Counted from the stretch's first letter, positions 37,132 through 46,119 are shown. The stretch: 64,000 nucleotides of DNA from Halomonas sp. M20 (GCF_020622265.1 NZ_JACNMQ010000001.1:62001-126000), one strand, 5' to 3'. Made by a program: numbers and translations. The notes: generated by a model not told the origin, from the sequence alone.

Positions 37132-37875
37132 ATGAGCGATTTTAGAAATTTTATTATTGGCCTTTCTAGGGCGGCCGAAGAATTTAAAAAGCGGGCTGAA
37201 ACTGTAGACTTGAAAGCAGTCCATAGTAGGATAGAATATCTTGTAAATAATCTTCCTAAAGATATTGAAGATGAATCTATTAAGTTGATGAACAGGGGAT
37301 GGTTTATCTGGTTTTTAGACGGAACCATGCCCGATTTTTCCAAAAAGATGAATGCGCTTGTCGGGAAGAGTGAGAGTGATCAAGATTCATATATGATTGA
37401 CTATATAGAAGAAAATATATTGCATTTTGAATCTGAGCTTTGTCGTATTTACCCTGATCGTAACAATCAGATCGAAGACGCCTTCAAAAGTCACCACTCA
37501 GAAATATATTTCTCCTCAATTCCTACTCTCCTAGCTCTGTCGGAAGGCATTGGCAGAGATCTATATCCGAGTATGGGTATTTTTGCAAAGCAAAAGCCAA
37601 AAGGCCCCAAGACCGGACTTCCTAAAACTGACGATATTTTCGACTCCATCTCTGGGCTGGAAGTATTTGAAGAGGCTGTCTTAAAACCTCTGCGAGTTTC
37701 TAGTGAGGTTACGAAGACAATCTACAGTCCAACTGAGGAAGAAAAGAAGCTTCTCAATCGGCACTTAATTATGCACGGGAATTCGGGCTTATATGGCAGT
37801 AAAGAAAATAGCCTAAAAGCTATTAGTCTTGTTTATTTTGTGCACAAATCACTAGAGCACCTTAAAAATGCCTAA
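37132..37875 (+). CDS. Cassette-borne protein with C-terminal Rx4H (HEPN-type) motif
   Basis: 247 residues, not recognised by family name. It is AT-rich compared with its neighbours, which points to recent transfer. The N-terminal 170 residues are helical and acidic, and the C-terminal part contains NRHLIMHGNSGLYGSKENSL, with Arg about 210 and His about 215 in the Rx4H spacing of HEPN RNase domains. Together with the following GNSxxYGSxxNSLKA it matches the shape of C-terminal HEPN-like domains in bacterial toxin or defence proteins. The gene lies tightly between two attC-like sites. The nuclease idea is inference; no catalytic proof. Confidence 0.7.
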   Translation: MSDFRNFIIGLSRAAEEFKKRAETVDLKAVHSRIEYLVNNLPKDIEDESIKLMNRGWFIWFLDGTMPDFSKKMNALVGKSESDQDSYMIDYIEENILHFESELCRIYPDRNNQIEDAFKSHHSEIYFSSIPTLLALSEGIGRDLYPSMGIFAKQKPKGPKTGLPKTDDIFDSISGLEVFEEAVLKPLRVSSEVTKTIYSPTEEEKKLLNRHLIMHGNSGLYGSKENSLKAISLVYFVHKSLEHLKNA

Positions 37876-37878
37876 AGC

Positions 37879-37950
37879 ACATAACAAACGCAAGCACACG
37901 GAACAATTTTCCGCTGCGCTCCAAATTGTCCGGTGTTGCGGGCGTTCAAA
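37879..37950 (+). other. attC-like recombination site downstream of the cassette gene
   Basis: ACATAAC (37879-37885) starts four bases after the stop codon; GGGCGTTC (about 37940-37947) ends it. Between them CGGAACAATTT pairs with AAATTGTCCG with one unpaired base, and CGCAAGCACA pairs with GTGTTGCG. Imperfect arms with an extrahelical base are what attC sites look like. Confidence 0.65.
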
Positions 37951-38176
37951 GCCATCTGAAAGCCCGCTTCTGACCGCTTCCACACACCCACATGAATTTC
38001 GTGTACCGAGAGCTTTCATGTCCCAGGCTCTGCCAATAACTTCTTACCCGGGTGACCTGAAGGCTTTTCCTATCAGCGCCACAGGCACCCACCTGCCTAC
38101 GCGAAACAGCAAATTCCCGTAGAATGCTTGAATCGTCATACACCGCGCTGCTGCGCCACGACTTCGAGGATGCTGC
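37951..38176. other. Noncoding stretch before dgt
   Basis: No gene is supported. It contains short palindromic bits (ACCCGGGT near 38046) and presumably the dgt promoter, but no convincing -35/-10 pair was picked out. With the attC-like site to its left this is the right edge of the accessory islet. Confidence 0.5.
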
Positions 38177-39514
38177 ATGTCGCAGATGCATTGGGAACGC
38201 TTGCTCGATCCTACCCGGCTCAACGACAAGCCCCGGGAGCTTAGGGACGAGATCGGTCGCAGTCCGTTCCACAAGGATCACGACCGTATCGTCTTTGCGG
38301 GCTCGTTTCGGCGTCTGGGCCGCAAGACCCAGGTACATCCGCTGACGGATAACGATCATATCCATACCCGATTGACCCATTCCCTGGAGGTGGGTTGCGT
38401 GGGCCGCAGCCTGGGGATGATCGTCGGCGAGGGGCTGCGCGAACGGTTACCTGACTGGATCACGCCGGCGGACATGGGGGTGATCGTGCAGGCGGCATGC
38501 CTGGGGCATGACATCGGCAACCCACCCTTTGGCCATGCCGGCGAATACGCCATCCGCGACTGGTTCAAGCGCGCCGAGACTAACGGTAGCGGTCTGCTCG
38601 ATGGGCTTTCGGACACCGAGCGCGCGGATCTCTTGACCTACGAAGGCAACGCCCAGGGCTTTCGGGTCGTGACTCAGATTGAATACAACCAGTTCAAGGG
38701 CGGTATGCGGCTGACGGCAGCGACCTTGGGCACGCTACTCAAATATCCCTGGACCGTGGAACATGGCGGCCAGGCGGGCAAGTTCGGCTGTTACCAGTCC
38801 GAAAAGCAGTTGCTTCTCGACGTCACGCAGCGGCTGGGGCTCAAAGCAAAGGGCGACTGGAAATGGTGCCGGCACCCCTTGGCCTATCTGGTCGAGGCCG
38901 CCGACGACATCTGCTATGCGCTGCTGGATCTCGAGGATGGTCTGGAGATGGGCATTCTGCGTTTCGATGAGGTCGCGGATGTGCTCATACAGATCGCCGG
39001 CGGCGAGCCCGCGGACTATGCCGAGATGGAACAGGATGGCGTCTCCCAGCGCCGCCGCATCGCTGCGCTGCGTGGTGCCGCCATGGAGCGGGCGGTCAAC
39101 GATGTGGGGGCGGTGTTCATTCAGCACGAGCAGGAACTGCTTAATGGTGCGTTAAAGGACGACCTGCTCGAACTGTGCCATCCGGATCTGGGTTGGGGGG
39201 TCGGCGAAGCCAAGAATCTTGCGCGCAAGCGCATCTTCCAGAACGAGCGCAAGGCCAAGCTGGAAATTGGCGCCCACACGACTCTGGGTATCCTGCTCGA
39301 AGCCTTTATCGGCGCCGCCCATGAGCTGCACCATCACGGCCATTCCACCTTCAAGCATCAGCGGGTGCTGGCGCTGATCGGCGAGAACACGCCGCAGCCG
39401 TCCTGGTCCCTCTATGACAGTTACCGGCGCATGCTCGACTTCATCGGCGGCATGACGGATCACTACGCGGTGGATTTAGCCCAGGAGATGGGCGGGCGTT
39501 TGAGGGCGGAGTGA
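38177..39514 (+). CDS. dgt: dGTP triphosphohydrolase-like (HD-domain) protein
   Basis: 445 residues. RSPFHKDHDRIVFAGSFRRL and the HD metal site HTRLTHSLEVG, then HDIGNPPFGHAGE, are the dGTPase signature; the enzyme splits dGTP to deoxyguanosine and tripolyphosphate. The ATG at 38177 follows GAGGATG. The stop of dgt lies 81 bases upstream of the RNase T2 start, and an alternate RNase frame overlaps it, so the two are probably co-transcribed. Confidence 0.9.
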   Translation: MSQMHWERLLDPTRLNDKPRELRDEIGRSPFHKDHDRIVFAGSFRRLGRKTQVHPLTDNDHIHTRLTHSLEVGCVGRSLGMIVGEGLRERLPDWITPADMGVIVQAACLGHDIGNPPFGHAGEYAIRDWFKRAETNGSGLLDGLSDTERADLLTYEGNAQGFRVVTQIEYNQFKGGMRLTAATLGTLLKYPWTVEHGGQAGKFGCYQSEKQLLLDVTQRLGLKAKGDWKWCRHPLAYLVEAADDICYALLDLEDGLEMGILRFDEVADVLIQIAGGEPADYAEMEQDGVSQRRRIAALRGAAMERAVNDVGAVFIQHEQELLNGALKDDLLELCHPDLGWGVGEAKNLARKRIFQNERKAKLEIGAHTTLGILLEAFIGAAHELHHHGHSTFKHQRVLALIGENTPQPSWSLYDSYRRMLDFIGGMTDHYAVDLAQEMGGRLRAE

Positions 39515-39594
39515 ATTACACCGACGAAGCAACACGGCGAACGAGCACTGCAATGACGCGACAAGGCATCCGTATGATCTTGGGAAGGACAGTT

Positions 39595-40362
39595 TTGAAA
39601 AAGGCGGCCTTGAGAGGAGCCTGGCTATTTGCGCTGTTGCTCGCGACCCTGCCCGCCATGGCCGAGCCCCGATTGGAAGCCGAAGGCTTCGATCATTACG
39701 TGCTGGCGCTGACCTGGCACCCTGGGTTTTGCCAGACGACCAGCCGATCCCGCAAGGAGTGTCGCGAGACCGAAGTGCAGGAAGCCGCCGAGGATGGCTT
39801 TGTTCTGCATGGGTTATGGCCCTCGCTGCCCAAACGCTTCGCCGATGACGGCATTACGCCCAGGCGCTGGCGTCAGGAGGGGTGTTTCCTCGAACAGCCG
39901 CGAGCCAACGGCAGCTTCTGCCGTGCTCATGCGCCTTTTGCTTTCGCTGAACCGCTCGCCGCTGAGCTGGATGAGGCCATGCCCGGGCGTGCTAGCTGCC
40001 TGGATCGCTATCAGTATGCCAAGCACGCGGCTTGCCTGGCTCTGCCGGCAGAGGATTATTTCGTCAAGGCGGTGGATTTGATGGAAAGGGTCAATGCCAG
40101 CGCCTTCGTCGATTTCATGATGATCAACCAGGGCGGCGAGATCGAGCGCAGCGCACTGACCAGGGCGTTTGAAGCAGCCTTTGGCAAGGGAACGGGCAAG
40201 GCGCTGAGTCTTAAATGCAAAGGTTTTGGCAAGCGTACGCTGACCGAGGTGCGTATCGGTATCGATGCAGAGCGGTTGGAAGGCTTTCCCGAGGCGAAGA
40301 GCCTTGTGCCACTGCGCCGGGGGCAGTGCGCGCCGCGCATTACTCTAGCGGCTTTCCCCTGA
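39595..40362 (+). CDS. RNase T2-family ribonuclease (exported)
   Basis: 255 residues from a TTG at 39595 with AAGGA upstream. That start gives a clean signal peptide (MKKAALRGAWLFALLLATLPAMA), whereas the longer frame from 39511 has a 28-residue lead that hides it. T2 motif 1 is GFVLHGLWPS; motif 2 is YQYAKHAACLAL, with catalytic His conserved, Gln where Glu is more usual, and Ala for the usual Gly. Substitution of Glu by Gln is allowed in the family pattern. Probably a periplasmic nonspecific RNase. Six Cys suit disulfides. Confidence 0.83.
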   Translation: MKKAALRGAWLFALLLATLPAMAEPRLEAEGFDHYVLALTWHPGFCQTTSRSRKECRETEVQEAAEDGFVLHGLWPSLPKRFADDGITPRRWRQEGCFLEQPRANGSFCRAHAPFAFAEPLAAELDEAMPGRASCLDRYQYAKHAACLALPAEDYFVKAVDLMERVNASAFVDFMMINQGGEIERSALTRAFEAAFGKGTGKALSLKCKGFGKRTLTEVRIGIDAERLEGFPEAKSLVPLRRGQCAPRITLAAFP

Positions 40363-40363
40363 A

Positions 40364-41275
40364 TCAGGCAGAAGGCCGATACAGATGTCGCTTGCCTTGG
40401 AGTGCCGCACGCTCGGTCAAGGCGCGGCCTATCCTGGTGTGATCCTCGTCGTCGAGTTCTCCCATGGGGGTGTCGATGAGCAGTTGGGCCAGCCCTTCAC
40501 CGTTGACCACGAGTGGGTCATCGAACAATTGTTCCCTGTTGATGTCCCAGTCCGGTAATACCAGAACGCCGCGTACGGGTACATCGACTCCATGTTCCCG
40601 AATCAGCCATTGGCGCAACCAGGTCGTCGCCTGACGCGTCTTGCGTAGTGGCTGGCGCTCACTCCACCCCGGGAAGCGCAGGCGTTCACGCTCGACCGCT
40701 ACCGTGTGCATGGATTCTCCTGTGGCATCCAGTGGATGGGTGCGGGCGCGGGTTTCGATGACGAAGAGCCCATGGGGCGTAACGACGACATGATCGATGG
40801 TGAAGGTGTCGGCAGGAATGTCGTGGAATACGAAATAGGGATGTGTCTCGGGGCGAATCAGTCGCGCCAGTTCCTGACCCACTGCCAGTTCACAGGCCAG
40901 GCCGAATTTGACGCGGCGAATACGCTGATAGTCGAGCATCAGTAAAAAGCCAAACAGAATGACCAGCAGTGTGGACAGCAGGCCGTAGATGGCCCATTCC
41001 AGCCAGTTCTGGTGGGGGGCGAACAGCATGCGCCCCATGCCATAGACCAGTGGCGTGAGCACCAGGATGGGGCCCAGTGCACCATTGAGAAAGAGACTCG
41101 AGAAGATGCGGTCCAACCGGTTGCGCAGCGCCTGACCTGGCCCATGCAGAGGCTGGGCATCGAAAGGGGAACGAACCTGAGTGTCGTGCAGATTGCGTAA
41201 TATCAGCACGATGACGGCGATCGCGCCAAGTGGGGTTAGAAAAATCAGCGGTAACAGATATTCAAGCCAGGCCAT
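40364..41275 (-). CDS. NERD-domain membrane protein
   Basis: 303 residues from the ATG at 41275, with AAGGA eight bases upstream. Three N-terminal hydrophobic segments are followed by the nuclease-related domain: GLACELAVGQELARLIR, FHDIPADTFTIDHVVVTPHGLFVIETRAR (the ID-HVVV...E(T/N) core), and a C-terminal alpha-beta part. NERD proteins are distant relatives of the PD-(D/E)xK fold; DNA cleavage has rarely been shown. It converges with the RNase gene, with one base between the stops. Confidence 0.8.
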   Translation of the reverse strand: MAWLEYLLPLIFLTPLGAIAVIVLILRNLHDTQVRSPFDAQPLHGPGQALRNRLDRIFSSLFLNGALGPILVLTPLVYGMGRMLFAPHQNWLEWAIYGLLSTLLVILFGFLLMLDYQRIRRVKFGLACELAVGQELARLIRPETHPYFVFHDIPADTFTIDHVVVTPHGLFVIETRARTHPLDATGESMHTVAVERERLRFPGWSERQPLRKTRQATTWLRQWLIREHGVDVPVRGVLVLPDWDINREQLFDDPLVVNGEGLAQLLIDTPMGELDDEDHTRIGRALTERAALQGKRHLYRPSA

Positions 41276-41436
41276 CGCTGACGTCCTTATACTAGACCGG
41301 TAATAGTGACTGCACTTTAGCCAGGGGCAACGATGAGAGCCATGCGACGATGGTGAGCAGCGTCTATGCCATGTTATCGCTTTCAGCATGAGCTGGCATC
41401 ATGCTTGGCGAGTGACCTGATAGTTTTAGCGAATCA

Positions 41437-42333
41437 ATGCAGGATTTAACAGTGCCCATGCCATCGACTCTGGAAACAGCCGCCCCTACAGCTTCCTGGC
41501 CAACTGCAAATAGGACGGATGAACAAGCATTACACGAATTCGTAGAGCGCTATCCGGGGTTGATGGTGCTGACGGGCGCGGGGGTGAGTACCGACTGCGG
41601 TATCCCCGACTATCGGGATGCTCGGGGCGAATGGAAGCGCTCGCCGCCGGTACAGCATCATGCCTTCATGCATAGCACGACGACGCGCCAGCGCTACTGG
41701 GCACGCAGCCTGCTGGGGTTTCGGGCCATCGAGAATGCACGCCCAGGTCCTTCTCATCGGGCACTGGCGCAGCTCGAGGCCAAAGGCCATGTCTCCACCC
41801 TGATCACCCAGAATGTCGATGGGCTGCATCAGCACGCCGGCTCCCGGCGAGTCATCGATTTGCATGGGCGGGCCGAGATCGTGCGGTGTATGGGCTGCGA
41901 TGCCCGCCGTATGCGCTACCATCTGCACGACGAACTGGCGGCCCGTAACCCCGGCTGGTCTTCCCTTGAGGCTCCGGTCGGCCCGGATGGGGATGCAGAT
42001 CTCGAGGGTCTGGATTTTTCGACGTTTCAGGTGCTCGATTGCACTCGCTGTGGCGGTATTCTCAAGCCGGACGTGGTGTTCTTCGGGGACAGCGTTCCGC
42101 CCGAACGGGTCGCTGCCAGCATTGAAGCGTTGGAGCGCGCCAGCGCGCTGCTGGTGATTGGCTCGTCGTTGATGGTCTATTCAGGCTATCGTTTTGCCCG
42201 CCGTGCCGTTCAGGAAGGCAAGCCCGTCGCCTGTCTCAATCTTGGCCGTACCCGGGCGGACGATCTCTACTCGCTCAAGATAGAGGCGCCGGTGGGGGAG
42301 GCGCTGGAAACCCTCGTCCAAGGGCTTCGATAA
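41437..42333 (+). CDS. Sirtuin NAD-dependent protein deacylase
   Basis: About 298 residues. NAD and acyl-site motifs are [33 protein letters not shown] and HGRAEIVRC; four Zn-binding Cys are in CMGCDA and CTRCGG, then [14 protein letters not shown] follows. It removes acetyl or other acyl groups from lysines. The start is uncertain: a GTG at 41452 has GCAGGA seven bases upstream, which is better spaced than anything before the ATG at 41437. It is divergent from the NERD gene by about 160 bases. Confidence 0.88.
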   Translation: MQDLTVPMPSTLETAAPTASWPTANRTDEQALHEFVERYPGLMVLTGAGVSTDCGIPDYRDARGEWKRSPPVQHHAFMHSTTTRQRYWARSLLGFRAIENARPGPSHRALAQLEAKGHVSTLITQNVDGLHQHAGSRRVIDLHGRAEIVRCMGCDARRMRYHLHDELAARNPGWSSLEAPVGPDGDADLEGLDFSTFQVLDCTRCGGILKPDVVFFGDSVPPERVAASIEALERASALLVIGSSLMVYSGYRFARRAVQEGKPVACLNLGRTRADDLYSLKIEAPVGEALETLVQGLR

Positions 42334-42397
42334 GCGCTATCGCTCAATCAACCGTGAGAGCATGACAAATACATGATTAAAGATTTCCCGAGCGTGG

Positions 42398-42446
42398 TCG
42401 TTATGGCTTTTATCCGATCCTTCTAAATCGGCTATGACCATAACGA
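42398..42446. repeat. Nested inverted repeat in the leader of the YfaZ-like gene
   Basis: TCGTTATGG (42398-42406) pairs with CCATAACGA (42438-42446), and CCGAT/ATCGG form a shorter inner stem. It is located just before the ribosome site of the gene at 42464. Possible operator or leader RNA fold. Confidence 0.4.
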
Positions 42447-42463
42447 TACAAGCAGGGAATATC

Positions 42464-43132
42464 ATGCGAACCTTACACACCATTTTGCTGGCCAGCGCCT
42501 TGACGACCATGGCAGTGCCTGCCTCGGCAGCATCGATGAACAACTGGTCGGTAGGCGCCGAGGTCGGCACCACCGGTTACGGCGGCAGTGTCAGCTACCG
42601 CTTCCACGACAATATGGCGTTGACTGCCGGCTACACCGGATTCACCTACGACGGCCTCGAACATGAGACCGATGATGTGGATTACGAAGGCGACTTCGAT
42701 ATGGACGTCTACGGCCTTACGTTCGATTACTTCCCCTTTGGTGGCCGTTTCTTCCTCTCCGCGGGTGCAGTGAAGCCGGATATCGCCGCGCTGGTGGTGG
42801 GGCGTCCCAAGGACGGCCAGAGCTACGAATACAACGGCACGACCTATACCTCTGACGAAGTCGGCACCCTGCGCGGCGATGTGACGCTTGGCGATTCCAT
42901 CCAGCCCTATCTGGGCCTGGGATGGCGTGGTAGCCACAAGAACGGGCTCGGTGTGTTTGCCAAGCTCGGCGCTTTCCTGACGGATGCTGAGGTGAATCTC
43001 GAAGCTACTGGCGCCGCTAGTGACCCGCAACTACGCCAGGATATTCAGCAGGAAGAGGACGACTTGCAGGACGACGTGGATGAGTTTGGCGTTTATCCGG
43101 TAGCAGTGTTAGGTCTCGAATACACTTTCTAA
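42464..43132 (+). CDS. Outer-membrane beta-barrel protein, YfaZ-like
   Basis: 222 residues from the ATG at 42464 (AGGGA six bases upstream); the frame from 42434 would give an impaired signal peptide. Signal peptide MRTLHTILLASALTTMAVPASA, then strands with Asp/Gly-rich turns and a terminal VAVLGLEYTF. YfaZ-family proteins are small outer-membrane barrels of unknown function. Acidic as in halophiles. Single-gene unit with a strong terminator. Confidence 0.78.
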   Translation: MRTLHTILLASALTTMAVPASAASMNNWSVGAEVGTTGYGGSVSYRFHDNMALTAGYTGFTYDGLEHETDDVDYEGDFDMDVYGLTFDYFPFGGRFFLSAGAVKPDIAALVVGRPKDGQSYEYNGTTYTSDEVGTLRGDVTLGDSIQPYLGLGWRGSHKNGLGVFAKLGAFLTDAEVNLEATGAASDPQLRQDIQQEEDDLQDDVDEFGVYPVAVLGLEYTF

Positions 43133-43147
43133 GCTTTTCTTTTTTAC

Positions 43148-43190
43148 CCCCGGCATCCTTGCAACAATTTAATGGATGCCGGGGTTTTTT
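43148..43190 (+). terminator. Rho-independent terminator of the YfaZ-like gene
   Basis: CCCCGGCATCC (43148-43158) and GGATGCCGGGG (43174-43184) form an 11 bp perfect stem around a 15-base loop, followed by six T. It lies between convergent genes. Confidence 0.88.
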
Positions 43191-43207
43191 ATTGCGGGTG
43201 TTCGATG

Positions 43208-44203
43208 TCAGTCGTTGCGGCTTGGAGGCGCCATGAACTCAGGGCCCACCGGATCCTTGACGTGTTCATCGACGATGCGCTCGATCTCGTTCAGGTCGTC
43301 GCTGCCGAGTTGCCAGCCGTCTATGCGCTCGATGGCTTCTACCTGATCCGGACGCCGAGCGCCCCACAGTGCAATGCCATTGTCGTGCCGATCCAGCAGC
43401 CAGCGTACCGCAAGTTCCAGCACGCTCTTGTCATGACGCTCCCGGGCGAAGCGATCCAGGGCGTCGACGGCGCTCAGATATTGCGAATAGCGTGGCGACT
43501 GGAACTTGGGATCGTTGTTGCGCAGGTCGTCGCCGCCGAAGGTCGAGTCGCTTTTCATCTTGCCGGTCAGCAGGCCGCGACACAGCGCACCATAGGTCAG
43601 CATGACCAGGCCTTCGCGTTCAGCATAGGGAATGATGTCGCGCTCGGCTTCCCGCTCGAACAGGTTCAGGGGCGGCTGCACGCTGTGCAGCGGGGCCACT
43701 TCGCGAAAGGCGTCGCACTGCTCGGTGGAAAAGTTGCTGACGCCGATGGCGCGGATCTTGCCATCTCGATAAAGGCGCTCCATGGCTCGGGCGGTTTCTT
43801 CCATCGGCACGAGCGGGTCGGGCCAGTGGATCTGGTAAAGATCGATGGTATCGGTGCGCAGCCGGCGCAGGGAGTCCTCGACCTCCTTTTCGATGCGGGC
43901 GGCGCTGGCATTGCGCACCACACTTTCGTCGTCCTTCCACTCCATTGCCACCTTCGTGGCCAGCACCAGTTTGTCGCGCTGGCCGTACTCCGCCACGGCG
44001 CGGCCGACAACCTCCTCGGAATGGCCGAAGCCATAAACCGGCGCGGTATCGATTAGCGTGACACCACGATCCAGTGCGGCATGGATCGTACGCACGGACT
44101 GATCATCGTCAGTGCCGCCCCACATCCAGCCGCCAATGGCCCAGGTGCCAAGGCCAATGCGCGAGGCGGTGATATCGGTACCGGAAAACTTCAGAGTCTG
44201 CAT
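43208..44203 (-). CDS. Aldo/keto reductase
   Basis: 331 residues, a TIM-barrel NAD(P)H oxidoreductase. Tetrad residues: Asp in TLIDTAPVYGFGHSE, Tyr in the same motif, Lys in LVLATKVAMEW and His in LYQIHWPDP. The late GARRPDQVEAIE binds the cofactor. It reduces aldehydes or ketones. The ATG at 44203 follows GGAG. The next gene (SUI1) lies upstream of it in the same direction at a 96-base distance. Confidence 0.9.
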   Translation of the reverse strand: MQTLKFSGTDITASRIGLGTWAIGGWMWGGTDDDQSVRTIHAALDRGVTLIDTAPVYGFGHSEEVVGRAVAEYGQRDKLVLATKVAMEWKDDESVVRNASAARIEKEVEDSLRRLRTDTIDLYQIHWPDPLVPMEETARAMERLYRDGKIRAIGVSNFSTEQCDAFREVAPLHSVQPPLNLFEREAERDIIPYAEREGLVMLTYGALCRGLLTGKMKSDSTFGGDDLRNNDPKFQSPRYSQYLSAVDALDRFARERHDKSVLELAVRWLLDRHDNGIALWGARRPDQVEAIERIDGWQLGSDDLNEIERIVDEHVKDPVGPEFMAPPSRND

Positions 44204-44298
44204 CTTTCACTCCCTTGTCAGATGAATATCCGAACAGACCACTACAGGGTGGTAGCCAATGCCTGCCATGACAAGGGGACGCCGCTTTTTTGATTCGA

Positions 44299-44673
44299 TC
44301 AGCCACCGGCCAGCTTGACGGTGTAGCCGCGCGTTTCCAATGCCTCCTTGAGGGTCTGGCGGTGATCGCCTTGGATCTCGATGATGTCCTCCTTGAGCGC
44401 GCCACCGGTACCACAGCGCTTCTTGAGTTCCTTGGTCAGCGTCTTGAGCTCCGCCTGAACAAGGGGAACGCCGCTGATGGTGGTAACCCCCTTGCCCTTG
44501 CGGCCACTGGTTTCACGGCGAATACGTACGATGCCGTCCAGCGCGGCCAGGCGCTCGGCCTCGGCGCGATCGGCGCATTCGCATTCGGATAGGGGCTTGC
44601 GACAAACGGGGCAGGTATCACCGTGTTCGGTGGAATAGACCAGGCCGCGAAGTTGATCATGTAATGACGCCAT
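44299..44673 (-). CDS. yciH: SUI1/YciH-type translation factor
   Basis: 124 residues from the ATG at 44673. The eIF1-like domain ends with ELKKRCGTGGALKEDIIEIQGDHRQTLKEALETRGY, the SUI1 signature. In front of it, a Zn-ribbon-like CPVCRKPLSECEC, as found in many YciH proteins, sits at the N-terminus. YciH can influence start-codon discrimination; it is dispensable. Confidence 0.85.
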   Translation of the reverse strand: MASLHDQLRGLVYSTEHGDTCPVCRKPLSECECADRAEAERLAALDGIVRIRRETSGRKGKGVTTISGVPLVQAELKTLTKELKKRCGTGGALKEDIIEIQGDHRQTLKEALETRGYTVKLAGG

Positions 44674-44756
44674 GCTGTCCCCCGGCAAGTGAATACCGGG
44701 TCATGATACCTGACAGAACAGGGGACGGATATTGCCCGGCCGGCGACTGAAAACGC

Positions 44757-45434
44757 TTACAGGGCCAAGGCTTCCTGGTGCACCAAGCGACTCACCACCG
44801 TGGGCAATTGGTGCATGTTGTTGATCATGATGGCGCCCGGCGGCGTGGTTTCCACGTCCGAGAAGCGGTTCAGGTGAATGACTGGAATTTCCGCTGCCAA
44901 GGCCGAGCGTACGCCGACGATGGAGTCATCGATGATCAGGCAATCACGCGCCTTGAATCCCATGCTGTGGGCGGCGTGTAGATAAAGGCCTGGATCGGGT
45001 TTCCAGCAGTTGGCGGTATAAGCACTGAACAAGTGGTCGTTGAAGTAGCCGCTCAAGCCCGTGGAGGCAAGGCAGGTGCGAATCTTGGCTTCGGGGCCGT
45101 TGGACACGACTGCGCGGGGGTACTCCGAGAGGGAAGAGAGGGCTTCGTGCACTCCCGGCAAGCATTTGAGTTCGTGAACGAGACGCTCGGCGAGCCGAGC
45201 CCGCATGCCGTCTTCCGTTTCCTTCAGCGAGGTTGCATCGATTCGGCCATGACGTTTTTGCAGCTCGGCGACAATGTTGCGAAAGCGTGCCCCGCGAAAT
45301 TCACCGATGTAGTCGTCGGTAGAGAAGGGTAGGCCAATAGCGGTAAGGCTGGTCGCCATTTCATCGGCCAGCAAGGGTTCGCTGTCCACCAACGTTCCAT
45401 CGCAATCAAAAAGAAGACAAAGGGGCCGTGACAT
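44757..45434 (-). CDS. HAD-family phosphatase, YieH-like
   Basis: 225 residues. HAD motif I is LLFDCDGTLVDSEP, motif II is AVVSNGPEAK, the lysine is in CWKPDPGLY and the acid pair is in CLIIDDSIVGVRSALA. It resembles E. coli YieH, a phosphatase acting on 6-phosphogluconate and similar small metabolites, but the substrate is not proven here. A gap of about 80 bases separates it from yciH. Confidence 0.85.
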   Translation of the reverse strand: MSRPLCLLFDCDGTLVDSEPLLADEMATSLTAIGLPFSTDDYIGEFRGARFRNIVAELQKRHGRIDATSLKETEDGMRARLAERLVHELKCLPGVHEALSSLSEYPRAVVSNGPEAKIRTCLASTGLSGYFNDHLFSAYTANCWKPDPGLYLHAAHSMGFKARDCLIIDDSIVGVRSALAAEIPVIHLNRFSDVETTPPGAIMINNMHQLPTVVSRLVHQEALAL

Positions 45435-45743
45435 ACGTTGGTTCTCGCGTTCGTTGGGCTTTACTAAGCTATTGTTACGTTTATCGGCGGAATACGCATC
45501 GGGTTGAGAATAAATTCCATGCTTTTTGAACAGTGTTTCCGAACAGCGTTTCCATACAGTGTAGCAAACCCTGTTGGATATGGCTGAGCGGGATTGAATA
45601 AACCAGAGTTTTTGGGTAGCGAGGAGTTGTTGCTAATTATTTTTCATTAGCTTAGTAATAGTCCTTTTTTATCATAAATGACTATAAAAAAAGCCGCTTA
45701 ATGAAGCGGCTTCTCTGAACGCTACTATGAAGGGCAGCGCAAA
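45435..45743. other. Noncoding gap between the HAD and DUF378 genes
   Basis: AT-rich in part, with a likely terminator at 45685-45712 and presumably the HAD promoter on the minus strand. No gene is supported. Confidence 0.5.
45685..45712 (-). terminator. Rho-independent terminator of the DUF378 gene
   Basis: AAGCCGCTT (45691-45699) and AAGCGGCTT (45704-45712) form a 9 bp stem with a 4-base loop; on the minus strand a run of T follows (A run at 45686-45692). It lies 32 bases after the DUF378 stop. Confidence 0.8.
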
Positions 45744-45968
45744 CTATCGAGTAGAGCGATGACTACCGGTGCTGCCGGTCAATTTAGGAATGAACGTCAG
45801 AGCATACAAGGCACAGATGCCTACAATTACATAGACAATGCGCGCCAGGATGGCGGTTTGTCCACCGAAGATGGCGGCAACCAAGTCGAATTGGAAAAGC
45901 CCTACCAGCAGCCAGTTTACCCCGCCGATGATGAGCAGTATCAAAACAGCCGTATTGAGTCCTTTCAT
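45744..45968 (-). CDS. DUF378 small membrane protein
   Basis: 74 residues, two membrane helices. IIGGVNWLLVGLFQFDLVAAIFG and IVYVIVGICALYAL are the DUF378 pattern. AAGGG precedes the ATG. Function unknown; members are often found as short single genes. Confidence 0.87.
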   Translation of the reverse strand: MKGLNTAVLILLIIGGVNWLLVGLFQFDLVAAIFGGQTAILARIVYVIVGICALYALTFIPKLTGSTGSHRSTR

Positions 45969-46119
45969 GGTTCAACCCTTTGAATGGTGATGCATGAATG
46001 AAGTTATGCACACACCGCTCAATATAGACGCCGTATAATGGTTGTACAAGTTTTTTGCGGCAAATTCGGAGTGCCACTGAATTTGCCGACAAGAGGGTGT
46101 CGGTCAAACGCTCGCCAAC

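Noticed and set aside
36923-37135. Short open frame before the cassette gene
   Set aside because: It spans the attC-like site and ends inside the cassette gene's start; no ribosome site.
37868-38122. Short open frame after the cassette gene
   Set aside because: It spans the second attC-like site; no recognisable protein.
39595-40362. Gln in place of Glu in RNase T2 motif 2 taken as a loss of activity
   Set aside because: Gln is accepted at that position in the family pattern and both catalytic His are present; only the following Gly to Ala change is unusual.
38177-42333. dgt, RNase T2, NERD protein and sirtuin considered as one defence island
   Set aside because: All are ordinary-length housekeeping-type enzymes on mixed strands, and none has the fused domains typical of dNTPase, NERD or SIR2 defence systems.
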